DNA of 64,000 bases from Pseudomonas paralactis (GCF_001439735.1 NZ_JYLN01000002.1:1-64000); one strand, 5' to 3'; counted from the first letter of the stretch, positions 52,199 to 61,819 are shown. Numbers and translations are program-made. Notes: generated from the letters alone by a model not told the origin.

Positions 52199-53182
52199 AT
52201 GAACCCTTCACTGCGTAAATTTGCCCTCGCCGCCGGCTGCATGTTGTTCGCCGGCCAGTTGCTGGCCGCCGACGAGCCCAAGCGCCCGGAATGTATCGCC
52301 CCGGCCTCGCCCGGCGGCGGTTTTGACCTGACCTGCAAACTGGCGCAAAGCGCGCTGGTCAATCAGAAGCTGCTGAGCAAGCCGATGCGTGTGACCTACA
52401 TGCCCGGCGGCGTGGGCGCAGTGGCCTACAACGCAGTGGTCGCCCAACGGCCTGCGGATGCCGGCACGCTGGTCGCCTGGTCGAGCGGTTCGCTGCTGAA
52501 CCTGGCCCAGGGCAAGTTCGGTCGTTTCGATGAGAGCGCTGTGCGCTGGCTGGCAGCGGTGGGCACCAGCTACGGTGCCATCGCAGTGAAAAGTGATTCG
52601 CCCTACAAGACCCTCGACGATCTCGTAAAAGCCTTGAAGAAAGATCCGGGCAGCGTGGTGATAGGTTCCGGCGGCACCGTCGGCAGCCAGGACTGGATGC
52701 AAACCGCGCTGATCGCCAAGGCTGCCGGGATCAACCCGCGTGAGCTGCGCTATGTAGCCCTGGAAGGCGGCGGTGAAATCGCTACCGCCTTGCTCGGTGG
52801 TCATATCCAGGTAGGCAGTACCGACATCTCCGACTCCATGCCGCACATCCTCAGCGGTGACATGCGCCTGTTGGCGGTGTTCTCCGAGAAACGCCTGGAC
52901 GAGCCGGAAATGAAAGACATCCCCACCGCCAAGGAGCAAGGCTACGACATCGTCTGGCCTGTGGTACGCGGTTTCTACCTGGGGCCAAAAGTCAGCGATG
53001 CCGACTATGCCTGGTGGAAAGACGCCTTCGACAAGCTGCTGGCCTCCGACGAGTTCGCCAAGCTGCGTGACCAGCGCGAGCTGTTCCCGTTCGCCATGAC
53101 CGGCCCGGAGCTGGACACCTACGTGAAGAAACAGGTGGCTGACTACAAAGTGCTGGCCAAAGAGTTCGGCCTGATTCAGTAA
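52199..53182 (+). CDS. tctC: tricarboxylate-binding periplasmic protein TctC
   Basis: The 327-residue product has a signal peptide (FALAAGCMLFAGQLLAADEP) and the Bug/TctC fold with APASPGGGFDLTCKLAQSAL, VTYMPGGVGAVAYN, GSQDWMQTALIAKAAGINP and LLGGHIQVGSTDISD. It delivers citrate-like substrates to TctAB. The start at 52199 follows GGAG. Confidence 0.93.
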   Translation: MNPSLRKFALAAGCMLFAGQLLAADEPKRPECIAPASPGGGFDLTCKLAQSALVNQKLLSKPMRVTYMPGGVGAVAYNAVVAQRPADAGTLVAWSSGSLLNLAQGKFGRFDESAVRWLAAVGTSYGAIAVKSDSPYKTLDDLVKALKKDPGSVVIGSGGTVGSQDWMQTALIAKAAGINPRELRYVALEGGGEIATALLGGHIQVGSTDISDSMPHILSGDMRLLAVFSEKRLDEPEMKDIPTAKEQGYDIVWPVVRGFYLGPKVSDADYAWWKDAFDKLLASDEFAKLRDQRELFPFAMTGPELDTYVKKQVADYKVLAKEFGLIQ

Positions 53183-53210
53183 TCGCCTCCTCTTTTGTGT
53201 AATGCCCCTG

Positions 53211-53307
53211 TAGGAGCGAACTGGCTCGCGAAAAACGCAAGTACACCGTGTGCATCCAGGATGGCCGGCGTCATCGTTGACGTTTTTCGCGAGCAAGCTC
53301 GCTCCTA
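53211..53307. repeat. REP doublet between tctC and tctB
   Basis: TAGGAGCGAACTGGCTCGCG at the left end is mirrored by CGCGAGCAAGCTCGCTCCTA at the right end. A REP within an operon can stabilise the upstream mRNA, here favouring more TctC than TctAB. Confidence 0.85.
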
Positions 53308-53330
53308 CAAGAGGGGCCTTGGAGTTTTCT

Positions 53331-53789
53331 ATGCTCTTACAACGCATTTTCGCTGCCGCGATGCTACTGGCCTGCGTCGGCCTGGCGCTGATGGCCTGGC
53401 CGTATCAGGCGGCCTTTTCCTACGAACCGGTAGGGCCTCGGGCCTTCCCCCTGCTGCTGATCGGGCTGATGGCGCTGGCACTGATCTACATGCTGATTCG
53501 CCCGCAACCGACCAAGCACACCGAGGATGAGCCGGCGCTGGACCGCCCGACGCTCATCAAAATTGGGATTTGCGTGGCCTTGCTGCTGGTGTTTGCAGCC
53601 ACTTTCGAATCCCTGGGTTTCATTCTCAGCAGCATGCTGATCGGTATTCCGATGGCGCGGCTGTACGGCGGCCGCTGGCTGCCCAGCGTAGTGATCATCA
53701 CCTTGATGAGCATCGGTCTTTATCTGCTGTTCGATAAAACCATGGACGTGCCACTGCCCCTCGGTCTGCTCGACGTTCTGGAGAACTGA
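53331..53789 (+). CDS. tctB: small membrane subunit TctB
   Basis: The 152-residue protein has four membrane helices (LQRIFAAAMLLACVGLALMAW, AFPLLLIGLMALALIYML, IKIGICVALLLVFAATFE and a paired last segment SVVIITLMSIGLYLLF) and the family PVGPRAFPLL turn. The start at 53331 follows GGAG; the longer frame reads through the REP element and is rejected. It overlaps in function and is 1 bp from tctA. Confidence 0.9.
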   Translation: MLLQRIFAAAMLLACVGLALMAWPYQAAFSYEPVGPRAFPLLLIGLMALALIYMLIRPQPTKHTEDEPALDRPTLIKIGICVALLLVFAATFESLGFILSSMLIGIPMARLYGGRWLPSVVIITLMSIGLYLLFDKTMDVPLPLGLLDVLEN

Positions 53790-53790
53790 T

Positions 53791-55305
53791 ATGGATACTT
53801 TTGGCTATTTGGGCCAGGGCTTCGGCGTCGCGTTGAGCCCCTACAACCTGGTGACCGCACTGTGCGGCACCCTTATCGGCACCGTGGTCGGCCTGCTGCC
53901 GGGCCTGGGCCCAATCAACGGCGTGGCACTGTTGATTCCCATCGCGTTTGCCCTGGGCTTGCCGCCCGAATCAGCGCTGATTCTGTTGGCAGCCGTATAT
54001 CTGGGCTGCGAATACGGTGGCCGGATCAGTTCGATCCTGCTCAACATCCCGGGCGAAGCCTCTACCGTGATGACCACCCTGGACGGCTACCCGATGGCCC
54101 GTAAAGGTATGGCCGGTGTGGCGTTATCGTTGTCGGCCTGGAGCTCGTTCATCGGTGCATTTATCGCCACCTGCGGCATGGTGCTGTTTGCGCCATTGCT
54201 GGCCAAATGGGCGATTGCCTTTGGACCGGCGGAATACTTTGTGTTGATGGTATTTGCGATTGTTTGCCTGGGCGGCATGGCCGGTGACAAACCGCTGAAA
54301 ACCTTTGTGTCGGCGCTGATCGGCCTGTTCCTTGCGTGCGTGGGCATCGACGCCAACAGTGGTGTTTACCGTTTTACCGGCGACAATATTCACCTGACCG
54401 ACGGCATCCAGTTCGTGGTTCTGGTGCTGGGCTTGTTCTCGATCAGTGAGATCCTGCTGCTCCTGGAAAAAACCCACCGTGGCCAGGAAGCCGTGAAAGC
54501 TACCGGGCGCATGATGTTCAACGTCAAGGAAGCCTTGTCGGTACTGACCGTTAACCTGCGCTGCGGGGTGTCGGGCTTTATCATCGGCGTCTTGCCCGGT
54601 GCCGGCGCGACCATGGCCTCGGCTGTGGCCTACATGACCGAGAAGCGTATCGCAGGCGCCAGCGGCAAATTCGGCCAAGGCGACATGCGCGGCCTGGCGG
54701 CTCCGGAAACCGCGATCGGCGCATCGGTCTGCGGCGCCATGGTGCCGATGCTGACGCTCGGCGTTCCTGGTTCGGGCACCACGGCAGTGATGATCGGCGC
54801 GCTGTCGCTGTACAACATCACCCCCGGTCCGCTGCTGTTTCAACAGCAACCTGATATCGTCTGGGGCCTGATCGCCTCGTTGTTTATCGCCAACATCATG
54901 CTGGTGGTCCTCAACATCCCGATGATCCGCATCTTCACGCGCATCCTTGCGGTGCCGAACTGGGCGCTGGTACCGGTGATCGCCATCATCACCGCAATTG
55001 GTGTGTACGCCGTACATGCCACCACCTTCGATCTGTTCCTGATGATCGCCATCGGCATCTTCGGCTACATCCTGCGCAAGCTGGACTTCCCACTGTCGCC
55101 GTTGCTGCTGGGCTTTATCCTCGGTGGTCTGATGGAGCAGAACCTGCGTCGTGCATTGTCGATTTCCAATGGTGCGCTGGAAATCCTGTGGTCCAGTCCG
55201 ATCACCTTCGGTGTGTGGGTACTGACCGCCATCATGCTGCTCGTGCCATTGCTGCGTATCTGGCGCAAGCGCTCCTTGCAGCGCCGTGCCGTAGCCGATG
55301 TCTGA
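53791..55305 (+). CDS. tctA: large membrane subunit TctA
   Basis: The 504-residue protein is the multi-helix permease subunit of the TTT family, with GLLPGLGPINGVALLIPIAF and the paired GVLPGAGATMASAVAYMTEK, and LGVPGSGTTAVMIGALSLYN. It transports tricarboxylates driven by the ion gradient with TctB and TctC. Confidence 0.96.
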   Translation: MDTFGYLGQGFGVALSPYNLVTALCGTLIGTVVGLLPGLGPINGVALLIPIAFALGLPPESALILLAAVYLGCEYGGRISSILLNIPGEASTVMTTLDGYPMARKGMAGVALSLSAWSSFIGAFIATCGMVLFAPLLAKWAIAFGPAEYFVLMVFAIVCLGGMAGDKPLKTFVSALIGLFLACVGIDANSGVYRFTGDNIHLTDGIQFVVLVLGLFSISEILLLLEKTHRGQEAVKATGRMMFNVKEALSVLTVNLRCGVSGFIIGVLPGAGATMASAVAYMTEKRIAGASGKFGQGDMRGLAAPETAIGASVCGAMVPMLTLGVPGSGTTAVMIGALSLYNITPGPLLFQQQPDIVWGLIASLFIANIMLVVLNIPMIRIFTRILAVPNWALVPVIAIITAIGVYAVHATTFDLFLMIAIGIFGYILRKLDFPLSPLLLGFILGGLMEQNLRRALSISNGALEILWSSPITFGVWVLTAIMLLVPLLRIWRKRSLQRRAVADV

Positions 55306-56326
55306 AGTCACCTTTAAACATTGGTGGGGAACACCGCTGGTCGGCCTGGCCGGCGGTTACCTGGCCAGCCTGGTCGGCTGGCCTTTGCCGTATATGGTCG
55401 GCTCGTTGCTGGCGATCATCCTGGTGCGGTGCCTGACGCCATGGCAACTGGCGGAAATCCCCGGCGGGCGCAAATGCGGCCAATGGGTGGTGGGCATCGG
55501 CATTGGCTTGCACTTCACGCCGCTGGTGATCGAACAAGTGATGAGCCACTTTGGCCTGATCTTCTTCGGTGCTCTGGTCACCAGTTTGTCGAGCGTGGTC
55601 GGCGTGTGGTTGATGCGCCGCAGCGGTGAAGACCGCGCCACAGCGTTTTTTTCGAGTATGCCGGGCGGCTCCGGAGAGATGGTCAACCTCGGCGCCCGTA
55701 ATGGCGCGGTGCTGAGCCGGGTCGCGGCTGGGCAGAGTTTGCGCGTGCTGGTGGTGGTGCTCTGTGTGCCGGCGATCTTCAAGTATTTGCTGGGTGGCGG
55801 TGCACCGCAGTTTCACCCGGCGCCTGTGGACTGGGCCTGGCTGGCCCTGCTGTTTCCGATAGGTGCACTGGTGGCCTGGGGCTGGCAGCGTTTGCGCCAA
55901 CCCAATCCCTGGCTCTTCGGGCCATTGCTGGTGAGTGCCATCGCCAGCGTGACCTGGGACTTACACATCGGCCTGCCCGACGGCGGCAGCCAGATCGGCC
56001 AATGGCTGATCGGCAGCGGTTTGGGCTGCCACTTCAATCGGCAGTTCTTCCGCAGCGCGCCGGTGTTCCTGGGCCGTACCTTGATCGGCACGGCGTTGAC
56101 CATGGCGTTGGCGACATTGGCGGCGGTGGGGTTGAGCGCATTGACGCACCTGGACCTGCGCTCACTGACGCTGGGCATGATGCCTGGCGGCATTGCCGAG
56201 ATGAGCCTGACGGCAGAGACATTGCAATTGTCGGTGCCGTTGGTGACGGCGATGCAGGTGATGCGTCTGCTATTTGTGCTGTTTTTGGCGGAGCCATTGT
56301 TCAGGCACTGGAACCGCCAGCCGTAA
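55298..56326 (+). CDS. AbrB-family (putative ammonia monooxygenase-like) membrane protein
   Basis: The 342-residue protein has two similar halves with WPLPYMVGSLLAIILVRCL and NPWLFGPLLVSAIASVTWD, each followed by a PGG motif (MPGGSGEMVNLGA; MMPGGIAEMSLTA), and about ten membrane helices. This is the AbrB duplication family, whose members are often named putative ammonia monooxygenase without evidence. It overlaps tctA by 8 bp, so it belongs to the tct operon and may be an accessory transporter. Confidence 0.85.
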   Translation: MSEVTFKHWWGTPLVGLAGGYLASLVGWPLPYMVGSLLAIILVRCLTPWQLAEIPGGRKCGQWVVGIGIGLHFTPLVIEQVMSHFGLIFFGALVTSLSSVVGVWLMRRSGEDRATAFFSSMPGGSGEMVNLGARNGAVLSRVAAGQSLRVLVVVLCVPAIFKYLLGGGAPQFHPAPVDWAWLALLFPIGALVAWGWQRLRQPNPWLFGPLLVSAIASVTWDLHIGLPDGGSQIGQWLIGSGLGCHFNRQFFRSAPVFLGRTLIGTALTMALATLAAVGLSALTHLDLRSLTLGMMPGGIAEMSLTAETLQLSVPLVTAMQVMRLLFVLFLAEPLFRHWNRQP

Positions 56327-56333
56327 ACAATCC

Positions 56334-56366
56334 AAACGCTCTCACATTTTGAATGTGAGAGCGTTT
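56334..56366. terminator. bidirectional terminator between tct operon and ung
   Basis: AAACGCTCTCACATT at 56334-56348 pairs perfectly with AATGTGAGAGCGTTT at 56352-56366 with a 3-nt loop. Confidence 0.9.
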
Positions 56367-57057
56367 AGATTGGCGGCAGCCTCCACTCAATCGGCGTCTC
56401 GCCATTCTGCTCAAGAAACTTGTTGGTCCGGCTGAAATGCCCACACCCAATAAACCCCCGATACGCCGACAACGGCGACGGGTGCACTGACGTCAATACC
56501 AAATGTTTGGTGGCGTCGATCAGCTTCTGCTTGCCCTGAGCATGGGCGCCCCACAGCAAAAACACCAAGTGCGGCTGGTGCTCACTGACGACCTCGATAA
56601 TTCGATCGGTAAAGAACTGCCAGCCCTTGCCCGCATGGGCGTTGGCATTGGCACGCTCCACAGTCATTGTGGTGTTGAGCATCAACACGCCCTGATCGGC
56701 CCAGCTTTGCAGGTAGCCATGATTGGGAATGTCGATGTTCAGGTCGCGCTTGAGCTCTTTATAGATATTGACCAGCGACGGCGGTGCCGGCACGCCCGGT
56801 TGTACCGAAAAGCACAGGCCATGGGCCTGGCCCGGACCGTGGTAAGGGTCTTGGCCAAGGATCACGACTTTGACCTTGTCCAGGGGTGTGGAATTGAGGG
56901 CGTTGAAAATCAACGGGCCGGGCGGGTAGATCTCTTTGCCGGCGGCATGTTCCTGGCGCAGGAATTCGCGCAACTGGGCCATGTAGGGCTTCTCGAACTC
57001 ATCGCGCAGGGCGTGTTTCCAGCTGGGTTCGAGTTTGATACGGTCGCCATCGGTCAT
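56365..57057 (-). CDS. ung: uracil-DNA glycosylase
   Basis: The 230-residue repair enzyme has the catalytic block [20 protein letters not shown] with the Asp general base, [11 protein letters not shown] and the minor-groove loop [11 protein letters not shown]. It removes uracil from DNA. Monocistronic, convergent with the tct operon. Confidence 0.98.
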   Translation of the reverse strand: MTDGDRIKLEPSWKHALRDEFEKPYMAQLREFLRQEHAAGKEIYPPGPLIFNALNSTPLDKVKVVILGQDPYHGPGQAHGLCFSVQPGVPAPPSLVNIYKELKRDLNIDIPNHGYLQSWADQGVLMLNTTMTVERANANAHAGKGWQFFTDRIIEVVSEHQPHLVFLLWGAHAQGKQKLIDATKHLVLTSVHPSPLSAYRGFIGCGHFSRTNKFLEQNGETPIEWRLPPI

Positions 57058-57193
57058 AGTTGAATTGTCTTGTAAAAAAGAATGAGGCGAACCCTAGGAA
57101 AGCCGACCCCGCTTGTCAATTGATCTGACACACCACCGGCACTTTCCCACGAAGGGATCATACTCATCCTTCACCTGCTTGATTGAGGTCACA

Positions 57194-58306
57194 ATGAACC
57201 TGCACTTCGAAGAACTGGCCGGCAACGGCGGTGCGCGCATAGGCATCGCCAGCCTGGACGCGCCAAAGAGCCTCAACGCCCTCTCCCTGCCCATGATCCT
57301 GGCCTTGGCAGAACGCCTGGATGCCTGGGCCAAAGACGCGCAAATTGCCTGTGTGCTGTTGCGCGGCAACGGGCCAAAAGCCTTTTGCGCCGGGGGTGAA
57401 GTGCGCAGTCTGGCTCAGGAATGCCGTGAACAACCCGGCGAAGTTCCGACCCTGGCCGCGCAGTTTTTCGCTGCCGAGTATTGTCTCGACTACCACTTGC
57501 ATACCTACCCCAAACCGCTGATTTGCTGGGGCCACGGCTATGTATTGGGCGGCGGCATGGGGCTGTTGCAAAGTGCCTCGGTACGCATCGTCACGCCGAG
57601 CAGTCGCCTGGCCATGCCCGAGATCAGCATCGGGCTGTACCCGGATGTAGGTGCCAGTTGGTTTCTGTCACGCCTGCCGGGCAAGCTCGGTTTGTTCCTG
57701 GGCCTTACCGGCGCCCATGTCAACGGCCGCGATGCCCTGGACCTGGGCCTGGCTGATCGCTTGCTGCGTGATGACCAGCAAAACGAGCTGCTTGACGGCC
57801 TGCTGCAATTGAACTGGCAGGAACAGGCCGCAATGCAGCTCACCAGTTTGCTCAAGGCTCTTGCCCAGGAGGCGGTCGGCCAACAACCCGAAGCGCAATG
57901 GTTGCCGCGCCGTGGGCTGATCGATGAATGCCTGGATGTGGGTGATATACGGTGTGCCTGGCGTGCGTTGAGCCTGTTGCGTGATCACAGCGACCCGCTA
58001 TTGGCCCGCGCAGGTAAAACCCTCAGCGAAGGTTGCCCACTGACGGCCCACCTGGTGTGGGAGCAGATCCAGCGTGCCCGGCATCTATCCCTGGCCCAGG
58101 TGTTTCAGATGGAGTACACCATGAGCCTCAATTGCTGCCGCCATCCGGAGTTCGCGGAGGGTGTTCGAGCGCGCCTGATCGACAAGGACCAGACACCTCA
58201 TTGGCATTGGCCGGATATCAATACCCTTCCGGAAGCGGTTGTGCATGCGCACTTTAACAAGGCGTGGGAAGGTAGGCATCCTCTGGCAGATTTATCTGAC
58301 TACTGA
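57194..58306 (+). CDS. enoyl-CoA hydratase/isomerase-family hydrolase (3-hydroxyisobutyryl-CoA hydrolase type)
   Basis: The 370-residue length and the motifs VLLRGNGPKAFCAGGEVRSL, CWGHGYVLGGGMGLLQSAS (oxyanion hole) and MPEISIGLYPDVGASWFLSRLPG fit the 3-hydroxyisobutyryl-CoA hydrolase subgroup, which has a longer C-terminal part than crotonases. It may act in valine breakdown. The start at 57194 follows GAGG; the upstream frame from 57113 is in the promoter region. Confidence 0.88.
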   Translation: MNLHFEELAGNGGARIGIASLDAPKSLNALSLPMILALAERLDAWAKDAQIACVLLRGNGPKAFCAGGEVRSLAQECREQPGEVPTLAAQFFAAEYCLDYHLHTYPKPLICWGHGYVLGGGMGLLQSASVRIVTPSSRLAMPEISIGLYPDVGASWFLSRLPGKLGLFLGLTGAHVNGRDALDLGLADRLLRDDQQNELLDGLLQLNWQEQAAMQLTSLLKALAQEAVGQQPEAQWLPRRGLIDECLDVGDIRCAWRALSLLRDHSDPLLARAGKTLSEGCPLTAHLVWEQIQRARHLSLAQVFQMEYTMSLNCCRHPEFAEGVRARLIDKDQTPHWHWPDINTLPEAVVHAHFNKAWEGRHPLADLSDY

Positions 58307-58744
58307 CAGGTCGGTGCTCTTGTCGTTGATGTTGAAAGCGCAGTTGTCCGGCTGGCTGTCCGTGCAGGTATATTCCGGCAGTTTGAACGCACCGGCCCGC
58401 AGCTCCCAGTAGAGGGTACTGGTCAATGACATGTTGATAATCTTGCTGCCCTTGTAGGGCCTCAGCGCTACAACGCCGCCCCAAGCGGTGCGATAGATGC
58501 ATTTGTCCATGTAGCCGTTTTCCCTCTGCTCGTCCTCACCCGGTATAAAGACCGCGCCGATGAAGCCTTCGACAAGGCCCCGATACTTGACCTTCGGGCT
58601 TTGCCACCGCAGGTCGTTGCTCTCGACGCGATAATGGCCGTCGACATACGAAACCTGTGCCGGGTAAGCACAGCCTTGCTCCGCTCTGGCCGATGCAATG
58701 ACGCCGGTCATCAGCAGGAACACGCAAATCGATAGTTTGAACAT
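58292..58744 (-). CDS. secreted protein of unknown function (DUF3757-like)
   Basis: The product has a signal peptide (MFKLSICVFLLMTGVIASARA) and a mature part with four cysteines, opening EQGCAYPAQVSYVDGHYRVE and closing YTCTDSQPDNCAFNIND. The pattern recalls the DUF3757 group of Pseudomonas exported proteins. The 3' end overlaps the upstream hydratase gene by 15 bp in convergent orientation. A start four codons earlier at 58756 is possible. Confidence 0.7.
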   Translation of the reverse strand: MFKLSICVFLLMTGVIASARAEQGCAYPAQVSYVDGHYRVESNDLRWQSPKVKYRGLVEGFIGAVFIPGEDEQRENGYMDKCIYRTAWGGVVALRPYKGSKIINMSLTSTLYWELRAGAFKLPEYTCTDSQPDNCAFNINDKSTDLSVVR

Positions 58745-58862
58745 AGGGGGTTCCATCTGCTCAGTTTCACCACGTAAAGCTCAGGGGCTTTTCGCTAGTG
58801 AAATACAGCTATCGCCTCAAAGATAGCTGTTAAATCTGACAGTACGGACATACGGTACCTAT

Positions 58863-58885
58863 AAAAAACGGCGCTTGATGCGCCG
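58863..58885 (-). terminator. terminator of the Tyr-rich lipoprotein gene
   Basis: CGGCGC at 58869-58874 pairs with GCGCCG at 58880-58885, with an A run at 58863-58868 that is a T run on the minus strand, 18 bp beyond the stop. Confidence 0.75.
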
Positions 58886-58902
58886 CTTGTTTTTCAAAAT
58901 AT

Positions 58903-59262
58903 TTAACGATGACCGCCGCGGCCCCCGCCGTGATCGGCACCCCGCCCATGCCCGCCGTTGCCCCAGCGATTACCCCAGCCCTGATTGGAATAAGGCCGGT
59001 AACCCGCTCTTGGGTAATAACGCGGTGCCGGCTGGTAATAGCGCGGCGCCGAGTAATAGCGAGGTTGTGGTGCATAGTAGCGAGGCGCAGGGGTGTAATA
59101 GCTGCGTCCATAGGGAGAGTAGCGCGGGCCGCCGTAGTAATAGGCGGGCGCCGGTGCGGTATAGACTTCGGAGCGATAGTAGGTGGCGCCTCCATCGTAA
59201 TAGGGCACACAAGCTGACAGGGTCAGGCCGAGCAAAGCGATAAGCAGCAGTCGTCTATACAT
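58903..59262 (-). CDS. tyrosine-rich repetitive lipoprotein
   Basis: The 119-residue product has a lipoprotein signal (LLLIALLGLTLSAC, lipobox LSAC, mature Cys about residue 18). The mature part is a low-complexity repeat of PRYY/YAP type (APRYYAPQPRYYSAPRYYQ) ending in a Gly-His-rich tail (GGHGRGADHGGGRGGHR). An outer-membrane anchor with a disordered, cation- or metal-binding tail is plausible; no function is known to me. Confidence 0.75.
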   Translation of the reverse strand: MYRRLLLIALLGLTLSACVPYYDGGATYYRSEVYTAPAPAYYYGGPRYSPYGRSYYTPAPRYYAPQPRYYSAPRYYQPAPRYYPRAGYRPYSNQGWGNRWGNGGHGRGADHGGGRGGHR

Positions 59263-59506
59263 GGCGGCCTCCTGGACCGCGGAAGAGCTGCTCCAGCGAC
59301 GCTGGAGAGCGGCATTCAGCCTTCACTGAATGACGAAATATCTGACATCAAAAACCGAATCTGGTGCGCCGACGACATAAGTAGAAACATCTGTTTCAGA
59401 CGAAGTGAATGCCGGTCTTCAGAACGTGGTGATGGAACAGGGCTGAGCGGCGCTGTATCGTGCAAGCACTTGTGCGCCCCTGCCCGATTTCTGCCTGAAC
59501 CGACCG

Positions 59507-59719
59507 ATGACCACACCCTCCCTTTGCCCTGCCTGCGGTGCTCGCAACGACTGCGTCCTGGCCGATCCGCGCACCGCTGACCAGCCATGCTGGTGCTACA
59601 GCGTGACTATCGATCCGGCGGTGCTTGAAGCCTTGCCCGATGAACTGCGTAATAAAGCCTGCCTGTGTCCCCGTTGTGCCCAGGCGGACGAAGAGTTACG
59701 TAACCGCAATGCGCGTTGA
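59507..59719 (+). CDS. cysteine-rich CWC-family protein
   Basis: The 70-residue protein has eight cysteines in pairs (LCPACGARNDC, QPCWCYSV, KACLCPRCAQ) that suggest zinc binding; the CWC motif names the family. It overlaps the start of the pseudouridine synthase gene by 11 bp, so they are translated together and may work on the same RNA-linked process. Confidence 0.85.
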   Translation: MTTPSLCPACGARNDCVLADPRTADQPCWCYSVTIDPAVLEALPDELRNKACLCPRCAQADEELRNRNAR

Positions 59720-60401
59720 TCGTTTCCTCAGCAACCTGGCGCAGTTCAATCGCCAGCAAGTGCGCCTGCTGCTGGCGGGGCGCCGAGTGACCGTCGACGG
59801 TGTAGAAATCAGCGACCCCCATCATCCAGTGCGCGAATTCAGCCATGTCTGCGTTGATGGGGAAGTACTGCAGGCAGGCAAACCGGCGCGCTATTTCATG
59901 CTGCACAAACCCCAGGGCTGCGTGAGTGCCACCGCGGACCCGCAACATCCCACCGTTCTGGACCTGCTGGATGTGCCGGACAAGGCCGAGCTGCACATCG
60001 CCGGTCGTCTGGATTTCAATACCACCGGCCTGATGCTGATTACCAACGATGGCCAATGGTCGCGGCGCCTGACCCAACCACAGACCAAGTTGCCCAAGGT
60101 TTACCGCGTGGAAACCGAGCAAGAGATCGGCGAGCAGTACGCAGCAACTTTTGCCGAAGGTGTGTATTTCGCCTTCGAAGATCTCACCACCCAGCCTGCT
60201 GAACTTGAGTTGCTGGGCCCACGGACGGCGCGCTTGAGCATCATCGAAGGCCGCTATCACCAAGTGAAGCGGATGTTCGGCCATTTCGACAATAAGGTGA
60301 TCGGCCTGCATCGCGAGCGGATGGGCCCCCTGGTGCTGGACACATCCCTTGCGCCGGGCCAATACCGACCACTGACCGACGACGAAATACGGCAGGTCTG
60401 A
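59709..60401 (+). CDS. RsuA-family 16S rRNA pseudouridine synthase
   Basis: The 230-residue enzyme has an N-terminal S4-like domain (MRVDRFLSNLAQFNRQQVRL), then the catalytic block HIAGRLDFNTTGLMLITNDG with the catalytic Asp, KVYRVETEQEI and GRYHQVKRMFGHF. This fits RsuA, which modifies U516 of 16S rRNA, though some relatives (RluE, RluF) differ in target. The start at 59709 lies inside the CWC gene end. Confidence 0.9.
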   Translation: MRVDRFLSNLAQFNRQQVRLLLAGRRVTVDGVEISDPHHPVREFSHVCVDGEVLQAGKPARYFMLHKPQGCVSATADPQHPTVLDLLDVPDKAELHIAGRLDFNTTGLMLITNDGQWSRRLTQPQTKLPKVYRVETEQEIGEQYAATFAEGVYFAFEDLTTQPAELELLGPRTARLSIIEGRYHQVKRMFGHFDNKVIGLHRERMGPLVLDTSLAPGQYRPLTDDEIRQV

Positions 60402-60703
60402 CGACCGTTCGGCCTGCGATCGCAAAAAACCGGCCTTTGAACTTGCGGCCTGGCAGTTGTGCTGCTTGACTCAGGGCTTGCGCCACATCATGACTGATGA
60501 ATCGCCCTATAACCTCCAAGAAACACCTTGCCTCGCCCGTGCTCGACCGACGGGCCTTCCCGGCAAACCGCCCCTCATAACAACACCCGCCGGCCAGCCA
60601 ATCGGACCGACATGGGCCCTCATTTCAAGGCGTATGCCTACCTGTCACAAAGCTCGTGCAGAGTGATCTGCGCGCACTACCCGCTTGCCAGGAGTCTTAC
60701 GAC
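60402..60703. other. intergenic before phaG
   Basis: About 300 bp without a convincing gene or hairpin. It should hold the phaG promoter, but no clear sigma-54 or sigma-70 site was recognised. Confidence 0.4.
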
Positions 60704-61588
60704 ATGAGGCCAGAAATCGCTGTGCTGGATATACAGGGTCAGTATCGGGTGTACACGGAGTTCTATCGCGCGGACGCGGCTGAAAAGACCATCGTCCTGG
60801 TCAACGGCTCCATGGCGACCACGGCGTCCTTCGCTCAAACCGTGAAAAGCCTGTACCCGCAATTCAATGTGGTTTTGTACGACCAGCCTTACGCCGGCCG
60901 CTCCAAAATCCATAACCGCCATGAGCAAATGCTGACAAAGGAAGTTGAGGGCCAGATCCTGCTGGAACTGCTCGACCACTTCGCCGCTGAACACGTACTG
61001 TCCTTTTCATGGGGCGGTGCCGCCACTCTGGTCGCGCTTGCACACCGGCCTCGACGTGTGGAAAAAGCCGTGATCAGCTCGTTCTCGCCAGTGATCAATG
61101 CCCCCATGCGCGATTACCTTGAGCGCGGTGTCGATTACCTCGGCAACCTCGACCGCGACCGTGTCGGCCACCTGGTCAACAGCACCATCGGCAAGCATCT
61201 GCCGTCGCTGTTCAAGCGCTTCAACTACCGCCACGTCAGCAACCTGGCCGAGCACGAATACGGGCAGATGCACTTTCACATCAGCCACGTGCTCAACAGC
61301 GACCGGCTGTGCTACTTGAGAGCGGCCAGGCAGATCGATATTCCAGTGCTGTTTTTGAACGGCGAATGGGATGAGTACACCAGCGCCGAGGATGCCAAAC
61401 TGTTTGGTCAGCATGTGGCCAAGAGCAGCTTCAGCACCATCCAGGCGACAGGGCACTTTCTGGATATGGAGCACAAAGCGGCGTGCCGGGATAGCCGTGA
61501 GGCCGTGGTGGGCTTCCTGAAATCAGAGCGACAGATGAGCCGGTTGCGATATCACCAGGGGCAGACGCAGCATGCCGCTGCCATTTGA
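60704..61588 (+). CDS. phaG: (R)-3-hydroxydecanoyl-ACP:CoA transacylase / thioesterase PhaG
   Basis: The 294-residue alpha/beta hydrolase begins MRPEIAVLDIQGQYRVYTEF, which is the start of P. putida PhaG as I recall it, and continues VNGSMATTASFAQTVKSL, FSWGGAATLVALAHRP (nucleophile elbow SWGG), NGEWDEYTSAEDA (Asp) and ATGHFLDMEHK (His). It links fatty-acid synthesis to medium-chain polyhydroxyalkanoates. It is related to RhlA, but the N terminus and length favour PhaG. The start at 60704 follows AGGAG. Confidence 0.94.
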   Translation: MRPEIAVLDIQGQYRVYTEFYRADAAEKTIVLVNGSMATTASFAQTVKSLYPQFNVVLYDQPYAGRSKIHNRHEQMLTKEVEGQILLELLDHFAAEHVLSFSWGGAATLVALAHRPRRVEKAVISSFSPVINAPMRDYLERGVDYLGNLDRDRVGHLVNSTIGKHLPSLFKRFNYRHVSNLAEHEYGQMHFHISHVLNSDRLCYLRAARQIDIPVLFLNGEWDEYTSAEDAKLFGQHVAKSSFSTIQATGHFLDMEHKAACRDSREAVVGFLKSERQMSRLRYHQGQTQHAAAI

Positions 61589-61699
61589 AAGGGAGACTGG
61601 CGATGGCGAACAAGCACACTCGCCACACGCAACCCACACATTTTTCAAAGAAAAACTTCAAATTGCGGCGAACATCTGGTACAAAGTCAGCCGCTCTGA

Positions 61700-61773
61700 G
61701 CGGGTATAGTTTAGTGGTAAAACGAAAGCTTCCCAAGCTTTAGTTGAGGGTTCGATTCCCTCTACCCGCTCCA
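61700..61773 (+). tRNA. tRNA-Gly (anticodon CCC)
   Basis: The 74-nt sequence folds with acceptor GCGGGTA / TACCCGC, anticodon arm AGCTT-CCC-AAGCT, T arm GAGGGTTCGATTCCCTC and encoded CCA. Flanks contain an upstream promoter-like AT stretch and a downstream terminator. Confidence 0.96.
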
Positions 61774-61819
61774 CTTGAATGTGGCACCTGCGTCAGGATG
61801 AATCTGACGAAGGATGCAT

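Noticed and set aside
60704..61588. rhlA of rhamnolipid synthesis
   Set aside because: The N terminus and length match PhaG, and no rhlB or regulator genes follow.
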